From assembly GCA_031769625.1 (NCBI GenBank), contig JAUIMM010000701.1, positions 620,001-684,000 on the forward strand: a stretch of DNA of 64,000 nt. Reading direction: 5' to 3'. This document shows, one piece after another, positions 34,120-44,781 of this stretch. How positions within the stretch are numbered: position 1 is the stretch's first letter; every line of letters starts with the position of its first letter. This DNA comes from Taudactylus pleione (taxonomy: Eukaryota; Chordata; Amphibia; Anura; Myobatrachidae). Below the pieces are notes generated by a model. It was not told the origin of the DNA, searched no databases, and saw only the letters and a list, made by a program, of their open reading frames with translations. The translations under genes and the position numbers were made by a program.

Positions 34120-36830
34120 CAGCCAGTCTAGAGCCCCCAGAATGACAGACCATGCCACTGATCGAATCCGCTAAATTACCATTGGTAACATTACTAGAGG
34201 AGGAAAGATGTATCCCAGCTGAAATACCCAAGGTGTTGTCATGGCATCCACCAGAGATGCCTGAGGGTCCCGGGACGAGATCCGTACCATGAAAGTTTCT
34301 TGTTGAGACGAGAAGTCATTAGATCTGTATCTGGAGATCCCCATCTGGAAACTATTTCCACAAATACCTCCCGGTGTAGATTCCCATTCCCCTGGATGCA
34401 CACTGTGGCGACTTAAGAAGTCCACATCCCAGTTGTTCACTCCTGGAATGTAAATTGCCGAAACAGCTGGAAGCCAACTTTCTGCCCAATGAAGGATGTA
34501 AGAAACCTCCCTCAATGCTCGTCAGCTGCGTGTGCCACCCTGCTTGTTTATATAAGCAAATGCTGTGGCATTGTCTGATTAGATTCGCACTGGTAGGCTC
34601 CTTAGATGGGATTGAGCCTACCAATACATACCGAATTGCCCTTTATTCCAGTATTTTGATGAAACGAGAAGCTTCCTGGACGGACCAAAGACCCTGTAGG
34701 TGCATGTCTAGAACCCCCCCCAAGCCTGTTAGGCTGGCATCTGTGGTGACAATGATCCAATTTATTATTGACAATTGGCAACCCCTGTTCAGATTTGCAT
34801 CCTGTAGCCACCAAATAAGTGATTTACGGGTCTGCAGAGATAATCTGAGCATCTGCCTGTTTAATCGAGGGTCTGACTTCACTCATCGATGAAGCAATAG
34901 ATTTTGCAGTGGTCAGGCATTGAATCTGGCGAAAGAAACAGCTTTGAATGAAGCCACCATTTTTCCCAGTAGCTGCATAGCCCTGAAGACTGAGATATGC
35001 AGCATCTGTAAAATTATCCTTATTTTGGATTGAAGATCCTGAATCTTTGGCTTCGGAATAAACACTCTGTGACACTGGGTGTCAAAGAGAAGACCCAAAA
35101 ATACCATCCTCTGAGATGGAATTAAATTTGACTTAGGAAAATTGATGATCCAGCCGAATCTCTGGAGCATGCCTATGGTAATCTAAAGATGTTGTTGCAA
35201 TAGGGCTATTGAAGGTGCCTTTAGCAACAAATCATCCAGATAAGCCAACACATTGATTGGTGGGGGACCCCTGTGTAGAGAGATAATGTGTGCCATAACC
35301 TTTGTAAAGACTCTGGGAGTGGTGGACATACCGAATGGCAGAACCGGGAACTGAAAATGCTGGTGCCCCACTGCAAACCGCAGAAGATGTTGGTGACTCC
35401 TCCATATAGGAATATGGGGGTAGGTATCCTTGATATCTATGGAGACCAGAAATTCTCCTTCCTCCATGGAACAAATGACTGACCTTATGGACTCCATCTT
35501 GAATTTTTCCAAGTGGAGATAAGCATTTAACTCCCTAAGGTTGAGAATTGGATGAAACGACCCGTCTGACTTGTCTACCAAGAAAAGACTGATATAGAAC
35601 CCCAGGCCTTGATGTAGTACCGGAACAGGAATAATCACTCCGGGATCCGAAAGGGCAGAAATTGCCTGCATGAGAGGCGCCGTTTTGCAACCATCTACAG
35701 GGAGAGGAGTGGAAAATAATCTTTCTGGAACAGGACCCTCCAAATCTAAAATGTAACCCCTGGTTACCAGTTGACTTATCCAAAAATCCGGGTTGGATTG
35801 AATCCAAGTTTCCCGGAATTTGAGTAACCAGCCTCCCACCAAAGGATGGGTCCCAGTCCCGTCAGAGTCACGTGGATTGACTTGCTGACTTAGCCGCAGG
35901 GAGATGGGTGTGAGGGACACCATGCCCCCTGAAGGCACCTCTACGGAGACCCTTAGGCATACCCCGGAAGCCCTGAAAGCTTCCCCTGCCTTGGGGCCGA
36001 AAGGAACTAAACCTTTTGGTTTTGGTATTGATATGGGAAGGTAAGGACTTTTGCCTCCCGTGAAATGAGAAGTTATTTTAGTTAATTCTGGACCAAACAG
36101 AAAACCTCCTTCAAAAGGCAATGCCTCTAAAGCATGCTTAAACTCTATGTCTGCCACCATAGAGAACATCTGGTGGAAATTGCAAAAGCAGAAATATGAG
36201 ATTGTCCATGAATAGAATCTATTAAAGCATCACCTAAATAAGTCAGAGCTTCCAAAATCTGATCAGCTAAAGGACGCTTCAGACAAATCCTCTGACTGAA
36301 GCCCAGCAATCATCTGGGCTATTCAGGAATTGATAGCCTTTATCACCCAGGCACTGGCCAAAACAGGGCGCAGCGAGACTCCTGACAAAGTGAATATAGA
36401 CTTAAGTACAGCTACATTCTTTCTATCCATAGGATCTTTAGGTTTTAGACTGTGTTTGTGGGAATAACAGTATTCCTGACCAACCTACTGTAGCAATACG
36501 AGCATCCACCATGGGTGGAATTTCCCAAAGCTTGGTATCCTCTTTTGAAAAAGGATAAAGATACTTACATTTTTTCAGAATATGAAATTTGGAATCAGGT
36601 TTTAACCAGGCTTCTTTTAATATTTCCTCAAAATGTGAAAATTCGGGGAAAACAGATACATGTTTCTTCTTACCATTAAAGAAAGAAACTGGACTAGTTA
36701 CTGGAATAGCTGTTTCTTGTTTCAACATAGAAACCCCCTGAATCAGGAAGTTTGAAGTGTCTTCCCAGTCATAATCCAATTCCCCCTTCTTCCTGGGAGG
36801 AGGCGGCTGAAGCCTCATCTCCAGGAAAAT
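34120..36830 (-). mobile_element. DIRS retrotransposon fragment: gag end, reverse transcriptase, RNase H
   Basis: On the minus strand: a gag-like frame (36818-36438) with FPEFSHFEEILKEAW; a second gag end with FLFGPELTKI and GGKS (36100); the RT frame; then RNase H pieces with DASLTGLGGVLD (34760) and AESWLPAVSAIYIPGVNNWD (34450). This order is that of DIRS-1 elements. The tyrosine recombinase that should follow is missing, so the copy is truncated at about 34120. Confidence 0.85.
35183..36169 (-). CDS. DIRS reverse transcriptase domain, 328-codon open frame
   Basis: The frame contains LFLVDKSDGSFHPILNLREL, FKMESIRSVI, EGEFLVSIDIKDTYPHIPI (first catalytic Asp in SIDIKD), FQFPVLPFGMSTTPRVFTKV and VLAYLDDLLLKAPS (the YLDD catalytic box). 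These are the ordered RT motifs of DIRS-1 elements. The N-terminal 100 residues are the end of the gag-like region read in the same frame. The domain is open throughout, unlike the rest of the element, which has lost its recombinase. It copies element RNA into circular DNA in active relatives; this copy is unlikely to be expressed alone. Confidence 0.85.
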   Translation of the reverse strand: MFSMVADIEFKHALEALPFEGGFLFGPELTKITSHFTGGKSPYLPISIPKPKGLVPFGPKAGEAFRASGVCLRVSVEVPSGGMVSLTPISLRLSQQVNPRDSDGTGTHPLVGGWLLKFRETWIQSNPDFWISQLVTRGYILDLEGPVPERLFSTPLPVDGCKTAPLMQAISALSDPGVIIPVPVLHQGLGFYISLFLVDKSDGSFHPILNLRELNAYLHLEKFKMESIRSVICSMEEGEFLVSIDIKDTYPHIPIWRSHQHLLRFAVGHQHFQFPVLPFGMSTTPRVFTKVMAHIISLHRGPPPINVLAYLDDLLLKAPSIALLQQHL

Positions 36831-37165
36831 CCACTGAGGACTGGCGTGAACGTCTCTTAGTGTCTTTGGCCCTGTTACAAGTTGCAGTCATGACTTGTCT
36901 CCCTCGAGCAGGTAACCCAGTCAGGACAGGTTTACTCCAGTTTCTCCTGTTGCTAGGCGATCGGCATGCCTCGGGAAGTGACGTCTCATCCACAGTGCAG
37001 CGTGATTGGTGGTTTCTCCTATTTGTACACACAGTTACGGAGCACCCGTCGCTAGCCAGGTCTCGCGCAAGCCCTCGACGGATCCGGCTCCGTCATGCGC
37101 ATGCCCATTGGGCAGACATCAACACGGTTGCGAGCGCTCAGCGCTTGCGACCGGGTCTGAATCAG
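36831..37165. other. GC-rich, right end of a GGGCCTGATTCAGA MITE
   Basis: GGTCTGAATCAGGCCC at 37155-37170 matches the terminus of the MITE family; CGCTCAGCGCTTGCGACC precedes it. The left end was not found. Confidence 0.45.
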
Positions 37166-37331
37166 GCCCACTGTTACAAAATTACAACCTTAATTGGTAG
37201 CATATGAAGGAAACTCCCGATTGTGGATTTATTACATCTATACAGCTATATAGGGATTTCTGGAGTGGTCTTCAGATGAGATATACATTGTATGCATGAT
37301 TATATATATTTTATAGTGTTATTGATATTGT

Positions 37332-37930
37332 GGACCTCATTCAGAGTCGGTCGTTGCGGCCACACGGTCGTAGGGGAAAGGGGCCAGATATGCAAAGTAA
37401 GTGATCACAAGTTGCGGTCCTAAGATGAGATCGTTAGCTGAACGACCGAGGGTAAGAAGCGGCCGTAAGACTAAATAACGCCCCCTTCTCTATCACAACA
37501 CACGTCATCTCCTGGGATATAAGGATTAATCGCGAGCATCGGGAACCATGGGAGCTGGTCGTAGAGCTTAAGGTTGACCATACCCTCTCTTAAGCACTAC
37601 GATCAAGTCAGTGTAAAAACGTCCCATGTCAAATGTGCCATGACGCTACTTTGTTAATTATGCACTCCCATTAAACACCGTTCGCATAATTAGGCACGCC
37701 TGCATTCGGATCTCCACTCCCCCGTTTTCAAGCACCTTCCCCTGTTACCACCCACAAACGGTTCATTCTGTCACTCAAACTAACAACCTGGCTGTGTTCA
37801 AGGAGAGAGAAATTTCTGATCGTAAGAGCTAGTTTGCGCACGTGCATTGCGAACTTTATGCATGCGCAGTTTAGCGAACATCGGTGGCGTACGACCGTGT
37901 GGCCGCAACGACCGACTCTGAATGAGGTCC
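37332..37930. mobile_element. 599-bp MITE of the GGGCCTGATTCAGA family
   Basis: GGACCTCATTCAGAGTCGGT at the left and ACCGACTCTGAATGAGGTCC at the right are perfect inverted repeats, and the pairing continues (CGTTGCGGCCACACGGTCGT). Interior blocks such as AAGCACCTTCCCCTGTTACC match 48551-49149 and, inverted, 54256-54852. A target duplication is not clear for this copy. Confidence 0.85.
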
Positions 37931-38094
37931 AGTGTCTTTTAGAAATTATTTGATTATATTATTGGTGTCTTGGTATTTATTTCTGACATGTCAAGTTATT
38001 ATAATTATATATTTTGATCTCAACATTAGCGCAACATCACTTAGTATAATAGTTCTATAATAAAATTTAACTTTCATGGTGTATGTCATGTTTT

Positions 38095-39004
38095 TTCATA
38101 TTGCTTTGGTTGTGGAACTACAAGTACCAGTGGGCCCGTAATGCCCCGCATGCTGGTATTTGTGGTTCTCCAAATACCAGCATGCGGGGGAGGCTTGCTG
38201 GTACGTGTAGTTCCACAACTAAAGACAATATTTAACCATTTATTTTACACTACACACTAACACTATCACCCGGCACCCACCGCCCTAGGGTGCCGGGGAT
38301 AGCCCCGGGCTATCAGCCTAGGACAGGGGTGCCCTGGAGAGGGGGACCCCTTTATTGGAGGGGTCCCCAACTCCCCAGGGATCCATGGCCTGGGCTGACT
38401 AGTGGTCAGGGCTGATGCTGCAGCTGGGGGGCCCGGTGAAAGGGCACCCCTGGCTGTGGCATTAGTCCCCCGCTAGAAAGGGTCTAGAGCTGGTTTTAAA
38501 TATAAGGGTAACCTCATGCCAATTTATATTTTTTTCCCTGTAAGAACCAGGACTGGCTGGCAAGTCCGGGGCTGGTTAGTCTTTTGGGGGGGGACCTCAC
38601 ATAATTTTTTGTAGAAAATTAAGCCTATTTTAACCATTTACAGAAATAAACATACACAAATCACAATGATTTCTGTATGTTTCTGACGATCTCGCAGCTC
38701 AGGGGGTTGAGAGATTGAAAAGTGATTTGGACAGAGAGTTTGCTCCTATCTTACACGAGTTTGTCATCCCGATTTTTGGTAAATTTGAGAGATGTATGTT
38801 TTAGGTGAAAAGTACTTCCGAGTTGGCCCGATGGCGATTTAATTAGAAATTGCTATCTCACCCGAGTTTTATGAGTGAGATGAGAGAAATCTCTCTCTAA
38901 CTCACCCGACTTTGCCTTTAGTAAATTTGCAAGCAGGAAAAAAATGAATAAATCACCTGAGATGGTAATCTCAACCTATCTCGAATCTTAGTAAATTTAC
39001 CCCG
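38095..39004. mobile_element. Relative of foldback elements 1 and 2
   Basis: GGAACTACAAGTACCAG and CAAATACCAGCATGCGGGGG form a hairpin near 38115-38190; GGGATAGCCCCGGGCTATC and CTGGGCTGACTAGTGG match blocks of 16310-16450. The right end GTAAATTTACCCC closes at 39003. Only one arm is present. Confidence 0.6.
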
Positions 39005-39005
39005 A

Positions 39006-39343
39006 AAGGTGCATACACACACAACAATTTTTTGAACGATTATCGTTAAACCATATTATTTAACGATAATCGTTTGTAAAAATCGTTCACTTTCTGAGTC
39101 AAACGATGAACGATTTTCGTTCATGCGCGTTCACGTTTGTAGTTCAGTCAGACTTGTCAACTCAACGATTTTCAGTAAGGGAATATGCAAAAATCGTTTG
39201 TAGTTCTAAAAAATCGTTCATTACACTTAAATGAACATAGTAAATGAACAACTTTAGTAAACGATTTTAGTTCATTTTTTGAAGGTATAAAATCGTTTAC
39301 TAAAATCGTTCATTAACTAAATCGTTGTGTGTGTATGCACCTT
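39006..39343. mobile_element. MITE, GGTGCATACACAC termini
   Basis: AAGGTGCATACACACACAAC and CGTTGTGTGTGTATGCACCTT are inverted repeats; inner blocks with AAATCGTT and AACGATTT alternate. Termini match the element at 3647-4004. Confidence 0.75.
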
Positions 39344-39353
39344 AAGACTCTAA

Positions 39354-40216
39354 TAGGGGAATTCAATATGGAGCAAAAACTCAGTTTTTTGCGTTAATAT
39401 CGCTCCTATGACATCATTATCGCAGGTTTTAGTTTTACACTGTATTCAATTTCAAAGACTTTTCGCAGGTTCGAAAAGTCTTTGAAAAAAAACGGGGATA
39501 ACTTTTCACCACTGATTAGGTGGCGAAAAAAAGTGCAGAATTGGGGTTTACGGGTGCAGGCTTAAAAAAAATAGCCTGCACCCCTGGGAATGACATTTTA
39601 AAAATAACTGTGTCAAAAAAAAAAATAGAGACACCCCAAAAAATGAATTTAAAAATTGGGGTGAAAAAAAAAAAAGGGAAAAAAGTGTTTAAAAATAGGG
39701 AAATAGGTTCAGGGCTATTCTGTAAGTATGCAGCAGGTGTATTCTAGAATAGGCTATTAGCGGCAGGTGCATAGTTGCAGAATTATTAAAAACTTACTTT
39801 AGGGACATAAAAATATGCTAGTACTCATTTTCATGTACCCCAAATTTGATGGGACCACTTAAAAAAACAAAAAAAATAACCTATGTGCTCTTCTGCAACA
39901 CTTCTTCAATGTTGGGAAAAAAACACCTGCTGCGGCTATTTAAATCCCCGACTTTCATTTACAGGCTAAAACGTTGGTACCCATAGTGATCCCCCATGTT
40001 TTTACAACTTTAGGGGGGTCCTACAATTTTTTAAAGGAAAATTTCGTAACTTTACGCAAATCCCACTTCGCAGGCTCCCGTTTTTGTTGCGCGCCCGATA
40101 CTTTATCCCAGGTAAAAGCTCCGATATGAATTAAACAGATAGGTGATTTAGAAGGGAATTCAATATGAAACGTAAACTTCGCTGTCGAAGTTTACGTTTC
40201 ATATTGAATTCCCTTC
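39354..40216 (-). mobile_element. 863-bp Harbinger-type MITE with a rearranged right end
   Basis: Flanked by TAA (39351-39353 and 40217-40219). Ends are TAGGGGAATTCAATATG and CATATTGAATTCCCTTC. The interior matches 51664-52525 in opposite orientation (for example CATGTACCCCAAATTTGATG and GACATAAAAATATGCTAGTA). No coding capacity; the long A and T runs give spurious lysine-rich frames. The right end carries the extended palindrome described separately. Confidence 0.85.
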
Positions 40217-40236
40217 TAAATCACTTATCTGTTTAA
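40131..40236. repeat. 106-bp palindrome spanning the MITE end and its flank
   Basis: Two 51-nt arms around a CTGT loop pair with one mismatch. The outer 20 nt of the left arm (from TTAAACAGATAGG) are an inverted copy of the host flank TAAATCACTTATCTGTTTAA that lies outside the element at 40217-40236. Confidence 0.9.
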
Positions 40237-40559
40237 ATGCAAAAAAAAAAAAGGACTCCTTGAAATCCACATTCACTTGCAAATAATCAAAGGCAAACAA
40301 AGCTCCTTCAGTTCAAAACAATGCATGTTACTGCCTAAATTCCTGAGAAATAATGCAGTAAAGGTGCTAATATATACATAACAATGTTATAAGACCAATA
40401 CATATCACCAGGTTATTACCTAAAGTAATAATCCTAGTTTAACTGTTTATCTGATAACAGACAGCCACCCCCCTGAAATTTGCAGTGAGTCTCAGCCAAG
40501 CAGAACTCCAGCAGCACTCAAACACCTGCCAAAATAATGTTTAGGGCACAGCTATGAAG
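40237..40559. other. No recognised feature
   Basis: Unique-looking sequence before the CpG-rich patch. Confidence 0.5.
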
Positions 40560-40589
40560 CACCGTGATCCTGTTGTCACTCAAATACCT

Positions 40590-40920
40590 GGGGGGGGGAA
40601 TTGGCGTGCACGCCATAGGCGGCCTGCTTCATTCAGGACATCATCATATGCATTTCCTAGCCGCCGGCGCTTCCATCCAGAGAACAACAGAGCTCTGATG
40701 TTACCGTGGCTCATAGTGATGACATCATAGCGGCGCCGCGTCATGGGGGCGTTCAACGAGCCTCCCTCTCCCAAAACCCGGTAGCATGTACTGCTTTGTA
40801 ACCTCAGCGTGAGGTCCCCGGAGGAACCGTTGAGGGGTTGAAAGCGTCGGTCGCTGCGGAAACCCGGGGAGGTGGAGGCGTGTGCACCGAGCACCTACAA
40901 CAGCTGCCACGTGAATAATA
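40590..40920. promoter_or_regulatory. CpG-rich patch, possible promoter
   Basis: CpG dinucleotides are much denser than in neighbouring unique DNA (for example GCGGCGCCGCG near 40731 and AAGCGTCGGTCGCTGCGG near 40842), and the patch has no visible terminal inverted repeat. It directly precedes the putative first exon. Confidence 0.4.
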
Positions 40921-40922
40921 AC

Positions 40923-40974
40923 ATGCCCGGCCGCTCTGCTAAAGTGCCAGGAAGCAGCAAATATAGAAATCAAG
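40923..40974 (+). CDS. Putative first coding exon of an unidentified gene
   Basis: An ATG with A at -3 opens MPGRSAKVPGSSKYRNQ and meets a donor, CAAG|GTATTT, at 40974/40975 (phase 1). The peptide is short, basic and Ser/Gly-rich, and I do not recognise it. It lies at the downstream edge of the CpG-rich patch, as first exons do. No second exon is identifiable before 49612, so the intron would be long or the call wrong. A longer upstream in-frame start at 40872 is possible. Confidence 0.35.
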
Positions 40975-41301
40975 GTATTTTACATGTAAAATGTATCAAG
41001 CTTACCTTTTTGCCAAGTGCCCCCTCAGATGTGTGTTTGGTATGGATAGAATCACAGGGACTATGTAGTTTGGTGGCTCTCCCAGGGGCCGTCTTTAGAG
41101 TGGGATACAGGGTTCACACAAATTTCTAATTCTATCTAACTCCCACTCTGCTAGAGCTTGTAGCCTGTTGCCAGGAACTAAATACCCAAACCAAACAGCA
41201 AAATAAAGAAATTAAACCTTAATATTAACTATAAGCTAGGACCTAGCTAGTGCCTTATTCCAAGGCACTAAAAACAAGACTGAGGTTCTAGTGGAAGGGG
41301 A

Positions 41302-41403
41302 GGGGGTGGGAGCCAGTCTTAATTAGTTAGTGCCCAACTCCACAGCCATATAGGGGGTGGGAGCCAGTCTTAATTAGTTAGTGCCCAACTCCACAGCTCA
41401 CTA
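41302..41403. repeat. 51-bp tandem duplication
   Basis: GGGGGTGGGAGCCAGTCTTA through CAACTCCACAGC occurs at 41302 and again at 41353, almost identical, so it is recent or homogenised. Confidence 0.9.
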
Positions 41404-42480
41404 TGCATAACCCAGACGTAATGGCATCCCCCAGATCAAGGGCATTTCTAGAGAGGAGGGGGTACGTGTGCAGTCTCCGTCACGGGCCTCCTCCTCTCCA
41501 GTGAGCAGTGCGCGGCCAGCGCCAACTTATAGACTCTGGGCACTAGATTGTGCCCAGAGTCTATAGCGCATGCGCAGGTCACCGGGAAAATGGGCATGGT
41601 GTAATGGGCGATGTAATATCATCAATTTTGCTGGCCTATTGTTCTGCGAGTTATTCTGCTATGTTTCCGCGAGTTTACAATTCATTATCTATAACATCTG
41701 ACAAGTTGTATGTCTAACATTAGAATACTGCTCAACTAAGCCTTAACTAATAGTAACCATGAGAAAGAGAGGATGTATGTGTTTGAAGCTTTTTACTATG
41801 TTGTTTCTGCATTTGTAGTGGGGCGGGATCCCGGTGGCGGCACGGAGGCGGGCGGCGGGTCTGGATCCCAGGGCATCCATCCTCTATCCGGCCCAGCAGC
41901 GGAGGTCGGCAGCAGGCTGGGACCCAAATGGGTGCGGGGCCCGGTGAGGTGGGGAATGGCGGTGGGCCTGCATCCATGGAATGCAGGACCATCTAATCCC
42001 CGCGCAGTGCGCCCCCTTGTGCTGGCTTATAACAGCCAGTGCAAGGCTCGGGAAGGGAGAAGGGCTCTTGAAGAAAGAAGCAAGAAGATGCAGGAGGAAG
42101 CCCTGGAGGGCAGCAGCCAAGCAAAAAAAGCTTAACCAGGCTGCCACCCACCAGGTGAAGATGGAAGAGCCACCGCCCACCAGATATGGGGTCGGCAAAG
42201 AGGCCTGAAGTCCTGCTGGAGCAGTGTGTGATGCAAAAGAACACACATTGGCCATTGCTCCCAGGTGAAGACAGCAGGAAGCCCTGAGGGTTTTGACCCT
42301 CAGGTGAACTGTCCAGAGGTCAGCCAGGTGGCTGAGCCTGGCACGACCAAGGACAATGGAGCATGTAAGGTTGGAGCCCCCTAGACCACCAGGAGTCGGG
42401 CACAAGGCCCATGGGCATCAGCAGGCACTAGGCCTTGGGCCACACAGTCGGTGGATAGGCCCATGGGGACATAAGGGGGC
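41404..42480. other. Unclassified G-rich repeat sequence
   Basis: GACTCTGGGCACTAG and CTAG...GTGCCCAGAGTC at 41532-41565 form a hairpin. 41815-42450 is purine- and G-rich with open frames on both strands; none resembles a known protein. Confidence 0.4.
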
Positions 42481-42481
42481 A

Positions 42482-42680
42482 GTGTGTATCTGTGTCAGTG
42501 TGTGTCTGTGTCAGTGTGTGTATATCTTGTCAGTGTGTGTATATGTGTCAGTGTGTATCTGTGTCAACATTTGTATATATGTCAGTGTGTGTGTATGTGT
42601 ATCTGTGTCAGTGTGTGTGTATCTGTGTCAGTGTGTATCTGTGTCAGTGTATGTCTGTGTCAATGTGTATCTGTAGCAGT
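42482..42680. repeat. GTGTCAGTGTGTATCT minisatellite
   Basis: About twelve variants of a 16-20 bp GT-rich unit. Cys/Val-rich open frames here are artefacts. Confidence 0.9.
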
Positions 42681-42904
42681 GTCCTCAAATACACATGTGA
42701 AAATTTGACAAGCCCACAACATTTTTTAAAACTTGCTAAATAAAAGGGGTGAGATGTTAAAGAGCTAAATTTACTGAGCACTCGTATATACTTTTGCCTG
42801 TCCAGAGCGGTACAGTCTCCAGGTCTGCCCTGTTACTCCTAGCTATATGTACTGTATATAGGGAATATCCCATGTGGAGCTTTTCAGTCCTCATTCACAT
42901 GTCC

Positions 42905-43235
42905 TGATGGTGTGCAAAGAGACAACGCAGGGGGGGAGATGATGGTGTGCTGAGAGACAACGCAGGGGGAGATGATGGTGTGCTGAGAGACAACGCAGGG
43001 GGGAGATGATGGTGTGCTGAGAGACAACGCAGGGGGGAGATGATGGTGTGCTGAGAGACAACACAGGGGGAGATGACGGTGTGCTGAGAGACAATGCAGG
43101 GGGGAGATGATGGTGTGCTGAGAGACAATGCAGGGGGGAGATGATGGTGTCACAGAGACGATGTAGGGGGGGAGATTTTGGTGTGGCTGAGATGATGCGG
43201 TGGGGAGATGATGGTGTGGCTGAGAGACGCAGGGG
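42905..43235. repeat. Minisatellite, 34-bp unit, about nine copies
   Basis: GATGGTGTGCTGAGAGACAA followed by CGCAGGGGGGAGAT repeats; the last units diverge. Histidine/serine-rich antisense frames are artefacts. Confidence 0.9.
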
Positions 43236-43360
43236 GAAGGAAGTTACACAGGGGGCACAAGTCTTGTTGAACCGTTGTTGTATGATGATGACCTTGTTAA
43301 TATTCATACACAAACAGGCATCTTCTGGACGATGTGAACTACATGAATAGTGAATACCGA

Positions 43361-43392
43361 CTGAAGATGTCGTGTGCCCACGACATCTTCAG
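43361..43392. repeat. Perfect 14-bp-stem hairpin
   Basis: CTGAAGATGTCGTG, loop TGCC, CACGACATCTTCAG. Confidence 0.95.
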
Positions 43393-44576
43393 AGGTCCGC
43401 ATTGTGAGAAATCACCGTATATGTAAGGTGCGTATGGGATGGAAAGGAATTTTCCCAGAGTGACAAGAAATGGGTGGCATGTCATGTTGGCATGCACCAT
43501 TTTCAGTAACCAAACCCCTTCCAGTAGGTGAGCACACCCATTCTTTGCTGCGCACCTTCGACGTGCAAATATGTTTTGCTATGTGGGGGTTGCCAATCTT
43601 AAACTTGCCCTGGGCGCCGAAGACCCTAGTTACGACTTTGTATAGATATACCTATTCATCGTGTGCTGTGACTTGTGTATATATATATATATATATATAG
43701 TCTTAGTTTTCTGTGTCATATCTACTTATTCACTGTGTGCTGTGCTTTATATCTATGGGTGGCTGTGTATTATATATACGCGTTGTGGGATATAGCCAGT
43801 ACAGGGCCTCTGGCAAGCAGAGCAGCTAGTCAGGGGTACGTATTGCTCTTGTGCTTTGTGATCAGGACCAGTCACCCATCAAGGGGACAAGGGTGTCTTG
43901 GTGCATGGAATTCATGTTGTCTGTAGTCCATGTTGTACATCGTCCCTACCCCTCTCCCTTTGGGCGTTCCCATCTGGGTTGCACCCTTGTGCTTAGCATG
44001 TGGTGGTAACTAGTCTGAGGCCAAAAGTGCCAATGATAACCAATTACTGACTCCAGTGGAGGTCATCCGTTTGAAGCCCGTGTTTCCACCATAGGTTTGT
44101 TTCCACTGTCCTCACCGAAACGTATCCTAGGACCATCCACAAGGAGAGCAACGACGGCCTGACGGTGCAAGTGAGTGGCAGAGGTAAGTGCCCAAGGACA
44201 CCTGCACGGCAACAGGCTTTTAGTACCACCCCCCTGTCACCCCTCCACACTTTTCAGCCGAAGTACAACATGAAAGAGCAAAATACGTCTCACTAAAAGT
44301 ATAGGATGAAGTTGAAGTCCATTTATGGAATACAAAATGGCCAAGCAAGGATCCTGCACTAAAAAATAAAATCTTGCTTAGACAATGCTCCGCAAAAACT
44401 TGGTGCAGCTTTGTCAACTCAGTACTTAGGACTGAGAGTCGTTACTTTGTCCAACTACTATTTATACTACAACTCCTCTGCATATGCCTCCATCTACTGT
44501 AGCTCCATAAACTTATGCACTTTGGTGAACATCTAGTGCACTTACACAATTCAAAGACCACATCAAGGCTCTCTGT
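43393..44576. other. No recognised feature; (TA)n at 43678-43698
   Basis: Mixed composition, no supported gene. Confidence 0.5.
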
Positions 44577-44781
44577 GGGGTATATTTACTAAAGGTCGAT
44601 ATTAATTGATTTTGATTGGTGTGAAATCGATCAACATCAATGTTGTGTCTCTGGGGCTAAATCACACATTTACTAACAGACAATTTCTAATTTTGTTTTT
44701 CAAGTATCAGTAAATGTGTGATTTAGCACAATTTTCATCGATTTTAAAACGATAAAAATCAACCTTTAGTAAAAATACCCC
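44577..44781. mobile_element. MITE, GGGGTATATTTACTAAAGG termini
   Basis: Left GGGGTATATTTACTAAAGG and right CCTTTAGTAAAAATACCCC; interior AAATCACACATTTACTAA and TAAATGTGTGATTTAGC form an inner palindrome. A second copy is at 52737-52960. Confidence 0.8.

Noticed and set aside
39520..39747. Lysine-rich open frame
   Set aside because: It lies in A-runs of a non-coding MITE whose sister copy at 51664-52525 does not keep the frame.
41773..42405. Overlapping open frames on both strands in GC-rich DNA
   Set aside because: Composition alone explains them; no domain, splice pattern or codon signal favours one strand.
42482..42743. Cys/Val-rich plus-strand open frames
   Set aside because: Translation of a GT-rich minisatellite; no non-repeat sequence supports a gene.
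42884..43313. His/Ser-rich minus-strand frames
   Set aside because: Translation of the 34-bp minisatellite.
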